Source of the DNA: Calonectria ilicicola
Lineage: Eukaryota; Ascomycota; Sordariomycetes; Hypocreales; Nectriaceae
Length of the DNA stretch: 64,000 bases
Reading direction: 5' to 3'
Assembly: GCA_020809705.1 (NCBI GenBank)
Contig: CP085835.1
Span: forward strand, 2,728,001-2,792,000
The notes below the pieces were generated by a model, which did not search any database, was not told the origin of the DNA, and saw only the letters and a program-made list of their open reading frames with translations. This document shows positions 43,914 through 54,339 of this stretch, piece by piece. Position 1 is the stretch's first letter. Each line of letters starts with the position of its first letter. A program made the position numbers and the translations under genes.

Positions 43914-46886
43914 TTGCAGGATGAAAATACAAAGAAAGCTATCCTAGAAATACTTATGAAAAAAGCCAAGAGTACATTTTTGTGGGTGGCCTTGGTATAC
44001 GAAGAGTTGAAGAATGTAAAACCTCAACATATTAAGCAGAAGCTAGACAATATACCATCAGGACTGGAAGAATTGTACGACCGTATATACAAGCAAATCT
44101 CTACATCGGATGACGCAGATAACTGCAAGGAAGTTCTTCACATCATTCATATTCTACAACGCCCAATACACTTGGATAAGCTGAGAACTCTCGTTCCGGA
44201 TCTGGAAGAATTTGAAAACCAAGAATTAGAAGAAATTATCGGGAATTGCGGCTCATTCTTGTTTCTCCGAGCGGGTATTATCAACTTTGTACATCAATCA
44301 GCCCAGGACTTTATCATCGAGCGGACTCAGTCTTCAGATATTGTAAATCAACACCGATGGGTTTTGAAACAATGTTTAGAAGGCTTAAAACGGCTCAAGC
44401 GCAATCCGTATGGTCTAGAATCTCCAGGCGTGCTAATCGAAGAGGTACAATATCCTGAGCCTGACCCATTGTCCCCTCTTCATTATTCCTGTGTCTATTG
44501 GGTTGACCATATGGATAAATGTAAGGAGATTTTAGATGCCTCGGATAAGATGGCTGTGGGTAAATTTATTGAAGAAAGGTTCTTGTACTGGTTAGAAGCT
44601 CTGAGCCTGCACAAAAAGATGCGAGAAGCAGTGAATGCGATGCAAAGAGTGAGTTTGATTGTGGTAAGTATAAAATATTCTTGTCTATGGAAGGCAAAAC
44701 GAGTAACAGATGAGTAGCAAAATACTGCAGACGAGAAGTTGAACAAGCTTGTTGAAGACGCGGGACGATTCGTTCTCATGCATAAGCATGCGATTGAGAT
44801 GTCACCCCTCCAAGTCTACGTGTCTGCACTCATCTTCAGCCCTACCGGAAGCCTGATCAGGACGCTTTTCCAGAAAGAAGTGCCAGACTGGATTAAATTG
44901 AAGCCAGAGATGCCTATGACGTGGCCCCTAAATAGCCAGATCCTTGAGGGTCACAGCCACAATATTCGCTCAGTCACCTTTTCGACCAATGGTCAACTCA
45001 TTGCTGTATCCTCATGGGGCGTGACAGTCAAGATCTGGGAGGTAGCTTTAGGTCATTGTAGAAAGACATTCAAACTCCGAGGCCCTACCCGATCGCTCGC
45101 GTTTATTCAAGATGACGAAGAAATTGCTATATTATTCGACGACGGCGAAATTGAGATTTGGGATTTGGATTCTGGTAGTCGTCAGCGGGAGTTGCCATAT
45201 GATAGCAATGGTAAAACGTGCAATGGAGTCATGGTTTCATCACCAAACGGAAAAATGCTAGCACTTCTATGCCTGTTTGATTCAGACTCTAGAATCAAGT
45301 TTAAAGTGCACATGTTGGATGTGAAAAAGAAAGATTGGATTTGGGCAACCAATCTTGCGGTTGATCATCCATTTACGGAAACCTGGAAAGACTTGGCATT
45401 CTCGCCGAAAGGCCAGCACCTGGTGTCGATATCTGGTTGGTGGCCGACCATGGTTGACGTCTGGGATGTAGTTACTGGTGCCCGCATCTGGATGCTGAAG
45501 GCCCCCTACAACGAGTCCGTGCGGGTGGCTACCTTCCTGACTGGGTCTACAATCGCCTTGGCCTGCGAGGAGGAAATCATGGTCTGGGATCTGGACGTGG
45601 ACACCTGCGTCCAAAAAATCGAGCATCCCAACCAAGATGATATCTTTTCAATTTTGCGACTAGATCCAGGGGGTTATTTTGCAACAAACGACTACAATAC
45701 TATCAAGGTATGGGATAATCACGGAGCTTGCGTCCACACTATCGACCACGGGGCACACCATCCCGCGCGATTAGCGGGTTCTGCAAACCAAGGCAGACGC
45801 TTGATCGCCTTGGCATCTGGTACAACCGTCAAGATCTGGGATTTAACTAACATCTCGGTTACTGCATCGGCTGATATTCATAAAACTAACAGTATCAGTC
45901 TGCGGCATGAGATAATAGATGATGGCTTATGCATTGGGATCATCACTGACGTTCACAATCGTAGAGGATTCAAAATTGTCGACACTGTCAACGCCAGCGA
46001 TATCTGCACCATCAAAAGCGGTGAGAATGAATTGAAATTTCATTGTGTCTCAATTGATCGTCGGTACCTAATTACACGGGAGTATCAGGACGTCTTGGGA
46101 CTTACATTTACATACAAGATATGGAGCACTGCGGATGAACGTTTGGTCGACAAATTCCCACTAGCCAAAGACGCAGTCTTTACTTTGGGTGGTCAGCTAC
46201 TCGCAATAGTTTTCAACGACCATACAATTGGTATATGGGATGCGATTACTCGGACTATGAAGAGTAGAATTTCGGCAGACGCCGTCCAACTTGTTTCAGA
46301 AACCCATGGCTGTAACATTGGATTTCTCACACGAGGTCATGTTTTCCACGTTTGGGATATTATTACCCAAAAGTCTATCCACAAGTTCATCTTAGAAGAG
46401 AAAGCGGGGCTATTGGCGATATCAAGAGACTCCCAGTGGCTTGCTACGATATCCGAATCTAAAACTTGTATCTGGGACGTCGCTCAAGGCGCTACGCACT
46501 GCGAAATTACCGACAGTGCAATGGTCGGTACCTTCTCTCCAAATGCTAAATGGTTTGCATTTGCATGGTTCGATGAAATAAAAGTATTGGACATGAACTC
46601 GTGCAATATTCTATACACGATTGTAATGGGCGGAGAATCGGGGTTTCGATTTGATAAAACCAATGATTCATGGCTACATACTAAATTCGGCATTCTGGAC
46701 CTAGAAAGAACACCCCAGGCTCATAGGAGTAATATCAATTGCTGCGATTTGGCCTATCATGGCTATGGTGTAGCTAGTGATGGCGCATGGGTTGTTCAAG
46801 AGAATAAGAGAGTGCTTTGGCTGCCTTTTGAATACCGAAAGGACGTATATGTTGGGGGGTTGAATACTCTAATTATTCATCAGTAA
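43914..46886 (+). CDS. NACHT-WD40 NLR, C-terminal NACHT and WD40-like part (open)
   Basis: Two exons, 43914-44663 and 44718-46886, joined over a 54-base intron with GTAAGT donor and GAGTAG acceptor; about 970 residues are open. The first exon has the C-terminal NACHT region of HET-E/D/R-like proteins: STFLWVALVYEELKNVK, GLEELYDRIYKQIS and FVHQSAQDFI. After the intron come DEKLNKLVEDAGRFVL and a LQVYVSALIFSPTGSLIRTL linker, then WD40-like repeats (HSHNIRSVTFSTNGQLIAVS, VKIWE, IEIWDLDSG, IMVWDLDVD, VKIWDLTN). It ends LWLPFEYRK plus a short tail. Relatives act in vegetative incompatibility and innate recognition. The frame continues upstream into a NACHT half full of stops, so the normal protein cannot be made; a truncated product starting here has no Walker motifs. 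The left coordinate is the beginning of the open stretch, not a proven start codon (the first in-frame ATG is 43956). Confidence 0.72.
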
Positions 46887-48076
46887 TATCAAAGAAAGCA
46901 TCATGATTCAAGTAAATTCAATAAAAGAGTGCACACGCGTTTCCCAAGTCAATAATGAGGCATGGAAACAAAAGGGAACTTGCGGCGACGAAACTCTAAC
47001 TGATTGTTGACCGCATAATCCGCTCATGAGCCTCGGAGGCATTTATCTTTCAAGCATGTGATAACATAAACTGACTATGGATACTAAGGTGGCCATGAAC
47101 CTATTGGGAAAATAGATTGCAGGCTTCTGATGCCGAGTTCCGCGGATAATAGACAAGCGCTGCTCAAAATTGCATGGCAGCTGATAAGACTGATTGTGTG
47201 GGGGTGGTATTTACGGGTGGGATATCGCGATGAAGCATATCTCTGAAGCGATGCACATCTCGGATCCAAGCTGTCAGATAATGCTGCTTGCTCGCATATT
47301 TCGGGACGAAGGTAATAAGACGCATCGTGCCCAAATTTTTTATCGCGCTGCATTAAGCTAAAGCAAGACCTACGAAATACATTATACATTACAAAATATG
47401 TTTTCCTCAAACTAGACTCAAACTTGATAGTAGTCTGAGTAAGTATCGCCGCCGCTATCGTTCAAACAATAGCCCCAATGAGTATGTCTGGTTACAGAAA
47501 GGATGTGACTATCTCGAGAGAAATCAGATGACAATGTCTGATCCGGCGAGCTGTGCTCTTGCTGATAACCATTTAGCTAGCATAAAGCTCATTATTAACT
47601 TGGCAGACTAAGTAGCTACTCTTATTTTGTATGTAACTAGCTTAATTAATTATTCTTTAAATTAATTCTTAAAATACAAATACAAGAATTATATATTATA
47701 AAACAGAGGATGAAAACCTGAGGTGGTAATTAATAGGGACTGACTCTAGTCAGTCTGTCTTATTGAATCCCTTCCTTTTGTTGGCACGCTCGCCCAGGCT
47801 TGGACAAGAACCTACGCCGGGAATGCGCTGGGAATGCTCTTGTACGTAATTACAGGATATGATACTGACGCAATTATCAGGGATAATGGCTCACTATCGG
47901 ATAACAAATGGCAATTACCTTGCAGCATGAACTGACGCGGGACATCCGCTGTGGGTCTAACCCCCCTCCCCCCTCCATTAATCAGCTTAACCAGTTGGAG
48001 CAGCATATTCTAATCCCCTCCTTGACACAACTCAAGATTTGGATTGAGGTATTTTAATAAGCCAAGCAACAGAATC
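46887..48076. other. Intergenic stretch, AT-rich around 47580-47720
   Basis: About 1.2 kb without a supported gene. The segment at 47580-47720 is very AT-rich with many TAG/TTA words, like the DNA on the left side of the NLR gene, so AT-rich, probably RIP-altered DNA brackets the NLR locus. It also holds the promoter of the downstream oxidase gene. Confidence 0.4.
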
Positions 48077-49812
48077 ATGCCGCTAAATTCTCGACAAAGT
48101 ATCTCAGCGAATGCCGCAGCGCGCTTTGGCTTTCCGAAGCGAGATGGTAGTTCGCTGTCATACTGGCTTGAAAATGTCCAAGGCGATCCCCTTTTGGATC
48201 ATCGAACGACATCTGAGTTACCCCAATCATCAGATATTGTTATCATAGGAGCTGGCGCATGTCTACCACAATTACAAAAACACTGCCGGCGATTGACTAA
48301 CCTCTCTTGCAGATCACTGGAACATTAGTCGCAAAGCATTACATTGAAGCATGGCCCGAAAAAAGACTGGTCGTCCTCGAGGCTCGCCAATTCTGCTCTG
48401 GTGCTACGGGCCGCAATGCTGGCCACTGTAAGCCTGACCAGTGGCGTGGATTCATCAAGTATGAGGAGGCATTTGGTACTCAGAGGGCCTTCGAGGTATG
48501 ATCGCTAACCACTCTTCCATGGCGTTCTAACCAGCTTGCACAGATTCTAGAAAATGAGCAACAAACATGGCCGAACCTAGTGAAATTTGTTCGTGGAAAT
48601 GACGTAGACTGCGATCTTTGGGTCGGCGATACGCTAGACGTTCCAGTAACAAAAGAGGCTGCAGATATAGCTAAAGAAACCTTTGAACGTTACAAGGCAG
48701 CCGGCGGCAAGGTTGACCATATTCAAGTCACCCATGATCCATCCAAAGCAGCAGAGGTTTGTTACCGCGCCGCCATCCCCGTTTCAGATGTCACGTCTAA
48801 AATAGGTATAGATCTCTCTCATCAAAGATGCAAAGGCCTGCTATGCCTGGCCTGCCTCGACTCTATATCCCTGGAAGCTTGTGGCGCATGTCATGCGCGA
48901 TAATCTGAATAAAGGTATCAACCTACAAACTCACACGAAAGTCACCCGAGTATCAAGATCCTCGAAAGTTCCCGGGAATTGGATTGTGCAAAGTGAAAGA
49001 GGTGATATCGAATGCTCGCAGGTTGTCCATGCAACAAATGCATATAGCGCCGCACTCGAACCTTCCTTGCGCGGTATTATTACACCCTCACCTCATATGT
49101 GCAACAAGATCATTCCGCCCAATGATTTCACACAGTCTAGAGGGTTCAAAAACTCATATGGTGTTCTATTGTCCGATGGGGCCCTAATCACCATCAATCC
49201 CCGTAATAAAGCTGACAACCCAGCTCTGTTCGGTGGCAGTAACCCTGGCCAACCGGAATTCAAGCATTGGTTGGACGAACATCCAGATAGATGTATAGAT
49301 GACAGTCTCGTCGATTTTGGATCAGTGACGCATGCAGTCCAAGAATTTACAGAGTCGGAGTTGACAGGGTGGGCTACCGATCCAACGAACGGCGCCGACC
49401 GTTACAAGCCCAGCTGGAGTGGTATTATTGGACTGGTGAGCATACTTTTCACCTTCAATTGGGCCTGAGGAAATGTTAACAAATTATTAGAGTGCAGATG
49501 GTGTTCCGTTCATTGGGGAATTACCAGGCCTGCCAGGTCAATGGATTTGTGCTGGCCATCATGGACAGTAAGTTTGAACATCAAGATAGACGTCCGGGAT
49601 AGTTCTATGGTGACTCAGCTGACAATGTGACTTTTTTAAATTACAGTGGAATGGCGCGTACCTTTACTGCAGCGCCCGGACTAGTTAAACTCATGGGTGG
49701 GAGTTCTTGGGCAGAAACACAGCTTCCTCAAGTCTACCAAATTACTCCCGCGCGTATTGCACATCTAAAGGAACAGATACTGAGGGGAGACCGGGTCTCT
49801 CATCGGCTTTAG
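48077..49812 (+). CDS. FAD-dependent amine/amino-acid oxidase (DAO family)
   Basis: Six exons: 48077-48256, 48313-48495, 48544-48756, 48812-49435, 49491-49567 and 49647-49812, 480 residues. SSDIVIIGAG then ITGTLVAKHYIE, rejoined across intron 1, is the FAD dinucleotide-binding motif; VVLEAR ends its second strand. CSGATGRNAGHCKPDQW is a family hallmark, ACYAWPASTLYPWKLVAHVM is the mid-domain, QVVHATNAYSAAL is the second FAD segment, and DGVPFIGELPGLPGQWICAGHHGHGM is split by the last intron. The enzyme oxidises amines or amino acids such as sarcosine-type substrates; the exact substrate is unknown. Intron 1 must begin with GC (GCATGT), since only that restores the motif. Intron 2 has two possible acceptors nine bases apart. 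The neighbouring permease gene converges on it with 134 bases between stops, so a shared role in nitrogen use is plausible. Confidence 0.92.
48257..48312 (+). other. GC-AG intron in the FAD-dependent oxidase gene
   Basis: Fifty-six bases starting GCATGT and ending TCTCTTGCAG, with GACTAAC as branch site. Using the nearby GT (four bases in) would shift the frame and destroy the FAD motif, while the GC donor joins IIGAG to ITGTLVA exactly. Confidence 0.75.
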
Positions 49813-49946
49813 TGCAGTTAGAAGCATCGTCATTTATAACTCGGGGCATGCGTCATCAAATGGTCAAATTGTGAACAAGAATTTGGAGACTTTTTAACCG
49901 CCTCATTTATATTTCAACTGGATAAGATCTCTTGCAATGTCAATTT

Positions 49947-51488
49947 TTAATCCCGAGAAACAGTGAGATCCACCTCAGATAGTGGTACGATCTTGGTACG
50001 ACAGATAATTTTGTGCCCAATGTAAAGCACAACCCAGAGGATTAGGCTAATGTAGCTTGAGAAAAAGTCGCTTGTGCTCCAGTCAAAAAATACTGTAAAG
50101 CCACTGGTAATCAGAATAAGAAAATTAAAGAAAACACCATACCACGACAGATATGGCTGGAGAGGAGCCTGGTAGGGGAGATCCTGTCGGGAGATATTCT
50201 GGGCCTTCAGAATCTTGAAGAACCGTAGATGGCAAACGCTGATGAGAGTCCAGGTGACCAAAGCGCCGGTTGCACTGATATTCATCAACCAGTTGAAAAC
50301 GACAGTGCCGCTTTGAGAAAGATTGAGGAAGCCTAGAAGGCCAATTGCTGCGGAGATGGTGACGGCGATGTAAGGTGCGCCATGTCGGTTGACGCGCTTG
50401 ACCCAGCTCGGAGCGAATCCCTCATCCGCCAGTGAGACCAGAATTCGGCTACTGGAGTAGACGTTCGAGTTTGCAGCAGTAAGTACCGCAGTAAGAAGAA
50501 CAGCATTGATGATGTCTGGTAAAACACGGACTCCAGCTCGCTGGGCAACGAGAACGATAGGCGAAGCAGATGCATTTGTCGCGTCACTGTTGAGAGCGTC
50601 CAAGGTATATGGTAGGTCAAGGCCAACGAAGAAGACTGTGGCGATGAAAAGGACGAAAATTCCCCAAAATGTCCAGCGGATCGCAGATGGAATGGCCTTT
50701 TCTGGGTTTTGAGTTTCGCCAGCACCAACACCAACCAACTCGGTGCCTTGATAACTAAACGCCGCAGTGACTAGAACAGCCCAAAACCCGACAAATTTTC
50801 CTGCACCTCCTGTAGTCATGTGCTCAGCGAAAGGGCCGGGGGATTTCCAGTATTTGAATCCAATGTAGCCCTCATCTCCAACACCTGCATTAATACACAA
50901 AGCGAAAATCACAAAGCCGACGATTGTGATGACTTTGACTGTTGAGAACCACATCTCAATTTCGCCCAACCATCTCACAGGCAAAAAGTTGATGGCGGTG
51001 AATATAACCCAAAATACGGCAATCCAAATGGCAACGTTCAGGCTCGAGTCCCAGTACTGAATGATAAGGCCCGCAGCTGTTAGCTCGAGAGCATAGGTAA
51101 TCGCCCAACTAAACCAGTAGATCCAGCCCATGGAAAAGCCGAGGGTCGGGTCAACAAAGCGAGTGGCATAAACTGTCATGGATCCTGTTACCGGCATGAA
51201 AGCAGCCAATTCGCCCAGACTGACTAGGACAGAGTAGATGACACTGCCCATAAAGATGAAGGCGAGGAGAAGCGACACAGGGCCAGCAGTAGCCAGTGCA
51301 CTACCGATCCCAATAAAGAGACCCGTTCCGATTGTGCCACCGATGGCAATGAACTGAAGATGTCGACTTTGCAGGGTCCTTTCCAATCCAGTATTTTCAG
51401 CCACCTCCTCGTCGACTTTTTTGTCATTGTGGACTTGCAGGTCCTGGGCCTGCGTAACTGAATCTGCCATTTTGCCGGGGACAGCCAC
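49947..51488 (-). CDS. Amino-acid permease (APC/YAT family)
   Basis: An intronless frame of 513 residues. The cytosolic N-terminus is followed by LERTLQSRHLQFIAIGGTIG and TGLFIGIGSALATAGP, the classic fungal amino-acid permease TM1 region. SLGELAAFMPVTGSMTVYAT and FSYQGTELVGVGAGETQNP are further hallmarks of the YAT family, and about twelve hydrophobic segments follow in the usual spacing. FVDPTLGFSMGWIYWFSW belongs to TM3. It imports amino acids across the plasma membrane with protons; the specificity cannot be told. The first two Met codons (MAVPGKMAD) are six codons apart, and either could start. It converges with the FAD-dependent oxidase gene, which suggests, but does not prove, a shared substrate. 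Confidence 0.95.
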   Translation of the reverse strand: MAVPGKMADSVTQAQDLQVHNDKKVDEEVAENTGLERTLQSRHLQFIAIGGTIGTGLFIGIGSALATAGPVSLLLAFIFMGSVIYSVLVSLGELAAFMPVTGSMTVYATRFVDPTLGFSMGWIYWFSWAITYALELTAAGLIIQYWDSSLNVAIWIAVFWVIFTAINFLPVRWLGEIEMWFSTVKVITIVGFVIFALCINAGVGDEGYIGFKYWKSPGPFAEHMTTGGAGKFVGFWAVLVTAAFSYQGTELVGVGAGETQNPEKAIPSAIRWTFWGIFVLFIATVFFVGLDLPYTLDALNSDATNASASPIVLVAQRAGVRVLPDIINAVLLTAVLTAANSNVYSSSRILVSLADEGFAPSWVKRVNRHGAPYIAVTISAAIGLLGFLNLSQSGTVVFNWLMNISATGALVTWTLISVCHLRFFKILKAQNISRQDLPYQAPLQPYLSWYGVFFNFLILITSGFTVFFDWSTSDFFSSYISLILWVVLYIGHKIICRTKIVPLSEVDLTVSRD

Positions 51489-52394
51489 AACCTAATTGAA
51501 ACGACAGCAGGGTGCAAAAAAGCAACAAATGAATGCACTTCAAAGAGACGAAAAAATAAAACATAAAGAAGAAGAAGAAGCAAAGAAAGAAACGACTAGA
51601 AATGTTCAACGTAACAGAAAGAAAAAATTTCCCAACTCCGTGGGTTCGATGTGTCAGAGAAACACACTTATGGTCTGGGCAGCGTGCCAGGCCGGCGGCA
51701 TTTTACCAAATAATTAGCTGGCCGGCGGCCAAGCCAATGAGCTCTGTGCTACTTTTGTCGGCTCGGGTTTTGGAGCTCCACAGCGAACAAATCGGCCAAG
51801 GCCCACAGTCGAAGCGAAGTGAAGCGACCACGCGACGATTCGCCACTGTACGATACCGACTCACATTTGACACAGATTTTGATGTTTCGAATCGGCTATA
51901 TATATTCTAAGTAGTATTAAATAGCAATGATCCTTTAAACACCTAAAGTTACTAATTGAGTAGTGATGTGCGACTGTAGTGCATTAACGCGTCATGCAAG
52001 CTTTATACGAGAGATTTGGGATCATCACACGCTCAAATTTGCCAATAAATCTGTATTCAAAGATATCGATTGGACATATAATAACTAGTCCCACTGTTTA
52101 GACTTGAAACGCAGCTATTTGCCCAAATTTCAGATGGTTTCACTGGAATATCATGTCCCCACCCCGCACCATTTTGCTTGGCAAAGCTGGATCTATGTTG
52201 GTAGTCATGCATCAGTGACAGAGGCTAGATGTACAATATAATCTTGACGAAAACAAGGTGGTAATATATAATAAAGAAAAAAAAAGTAATGATTGGGAGG
52301 ATAGAAAGAACGCTGGTGCTACAAAGTGATAGGCTGGCAGGACTTAGGTTCTATGCTAACCAACCTTTTATGTGGGCCATGTGCCGTGTTCCCC
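51489..52394. other. Intergenic stretch, nothing recognised
   Basis: About 0.9 kb; holds the permease promoter. The part near 51520-51600 is purine-rich (GAAGAAGAAG). No gene is supported. Confidence 0.45.
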
Positions 52395-53496
52395 CTAATA
52401 AATGGTGACCAGTTCAACCATACCAAAGCCTGCAGATTGGCCCAAGAATTTGCCAGAAGCAGTGATGAATCCCTCATATGCTGAGTCCATAAGTGCTTCA
52501 GGCCCATACATTTCTTGGTCAGCCAGGATGGAGTTGACCACAAGGCAATCACCGTTCTCAAATTCCAGTCTCCAGCTCAGGGGATAGACCAGGTTGGACT
52601 TTGGTGAAGTCCAAGTGTTTGACATGTCGGGGATCAAGTCGTAGGCAAGCAGGTATTCGGACTGGCCCTCTCTGACAGTTGCAAAGTTGTACACAGTGTC
52701 GTCGGCCCATCGTTGCGACCAAATGCTGGCCTTGATCTGAGTACCAGGGAAGTTGAGCTGGAACCAGGTCCAGTTTCGGGAGGCTCCATAGGAGAGCTGA
52801 CGATCGTACCAGGTAAAAGAGTTTTCCGTATCAATTTCAATGGAGGTGTTACCGATCGTCACGCTGCCAGTTGTTTTCGCAGCGGGGATTCCCCATTCAG
52901 TTGCGTACGATAGGTTGGCCCCAAAGCCAATGTTTCCAGATCCACCATTAAGAATGACCTTTGACGTGGCCTCCCAGCTAATGTCGAAAGAGAAGGAAGA
53001 ATCATCTGAGCTGCCGAATGCATTCATTTGGGCGACATTATCGCTCGAAGTTGCCACAAACCCGTACGAGTCGAAATCCGCATTAAGGAGACCGGACGTA
53101 TCCAGGGCTTTGTTTTGGCCAGGGGTGCAGTAGGTAACATTGCTCCGGTACTCCAGGGTTTGCAGATCCAAGACTGAACCTCGACAGAGATTTTTATTTG
53201 GTGTCATGATGTGGGACACCGCAAGGTACTGCTTGCCCTTGGTACTGGTAATGTACGAGCTGATCCAGTAGGATGAACCAGTCTTGATGTCATATTGAGA
53301 CACGGAAAGGTCTATCAAGGCGGGAATGTGCGACTTTATTCATTAGAGCCTCTCATAAAACATTGGTGAGAATACTTACATTCGTATATGTCGACTCAGA
53401 TTCGGGTTTAAAGACATACTTATGCTGGGATGGCGCACCAACAACGGTGGTGGCGAGACCAATCAGGGTGGTCAACTTGGTAAATGTGCCAACCAT
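52395..53496 (-). CDS. Secreted CrtC/AttH-like protein (kievitone hydratase-like)
   Basis: Two exons, 53496-53380 and 53333-52395, give 351 residues; the 46-base intron has a GTAAGT donor and keeps the frame. A signal peptide (MVGTFTKLTTLIGLATTVVG) starts the protein. The mature part resembles fungal hydroxyneurosporene-synthase-like (CrtC/AttH, lipocalin-type double barrel) proteins: SSYWISSYITSTKGKQYLAV, NIGFGANLSYATEWGIPAAK, DTENSFTWYDRQLSYG, NWTWFQLNFPGTQIKASIW and YPLSWRLEFENGDCLVV. Family members include kievitone hydratase, which detoxifies a plant phytoalexin, and several cyclases of secondary metabolism. Secretion favours a hydratase-like role on plant or environmental compounds, but the substrate is not known. 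Several NxT/S sites suggest glycosylation. Confidence 0.88.
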
Positions 53497-54339
53497 TTCG
53501 AAAAGAGATCAAGTAACGGAAAGTATATCAAAGGCTAATAGGAAATAAAACACGGTGATGGAAGGAAGAGGTATGTTTGATGATCGAAGTGTTGCTGTAA
53601 TGATGTATTATATAGTCATTCATTGCATGGTTATTTTTATGGAGGACGGAACTACGGACAACTTCAAATTCACCGTGTTCCGTGTGTCTGCCTTAAATTT
53701 TACTTTTGGAATTAATGTTAAGCAGGGTTACGGAAGAGTGACAGGGGCATGTTAAGACAATATTCGGATTTTGTGAAGCTATTCCCACTCTACCTTCAAT
53801 TTGATCCGATTCTCATTTCATTTGCCCTCCTGTTCGTGCACTTCAAAGTTCAAAAAATGCTTAATTGTTATTCTTCATGTCTGAGCATCTGGATTGTTTG
53901 TCTGCTAGCTGTTGGTAGTCTCCCGATTATTCTTTGTGGCTTCGCGATTTGAGGCATCGGACTTGAGACTCTCCGACGCCGTTGTTCCACTGCGCCACAG
54001 TCCTCATCATTCCATGCAGTCTCTCACCAGGTCTGATCTTGGAGTAGACTCAAAGGTGGAGAATGGCGACCAGGATCGTGGACAAATCAACATCATGGCG
54101 CACATCCGCTATGCTTGATTGGGATCTTTGCCGATGAGTAAGCGACCAATTTCTCGGCGCACGGAGAATTCAGAGCCTACGCCTGGGCTACCTCAATGTC
54201 GGTGTCCTCTGCAACCTTGGGTCCGAGTGGCAACCATTGCCAGGAGAATAAATTACTCAGTCCATCATAGACTTCCACGATTCCTTCCACCGCTTGTCAT
54301 CCAGTCCTTTTGCCGGCAATAACCCACCATTATCTAATC
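53497..54339. other. Intergenic stretch with a tRNA-like fragment
   Basis: About 0.8 kb between divergent genes (CrtC-like gene and Zn2Cys6 regulator). Apart from the tRNA-like piece at 53951-54003, nothing is recognised. Both promoters lie here. Confidence 0.4.
53951..54003 (-). other. tRNA-like 5' fragment (incomplete)
   Basis: On the minus strand GGACTGTGGCGCAGTGGAAC has the look of an acceptor strand plus A box (TGGCGCAGTGG), followed by a stem TCGGA...TCCGA. No matching B box (GGTTCGANNCC) or complementary 3' acceptor strand (ACAGTCC) follows, and the anticodon loop would be ten bases. I read it as a decayed tRNA half, not a working gene. Confidence 0.3.
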
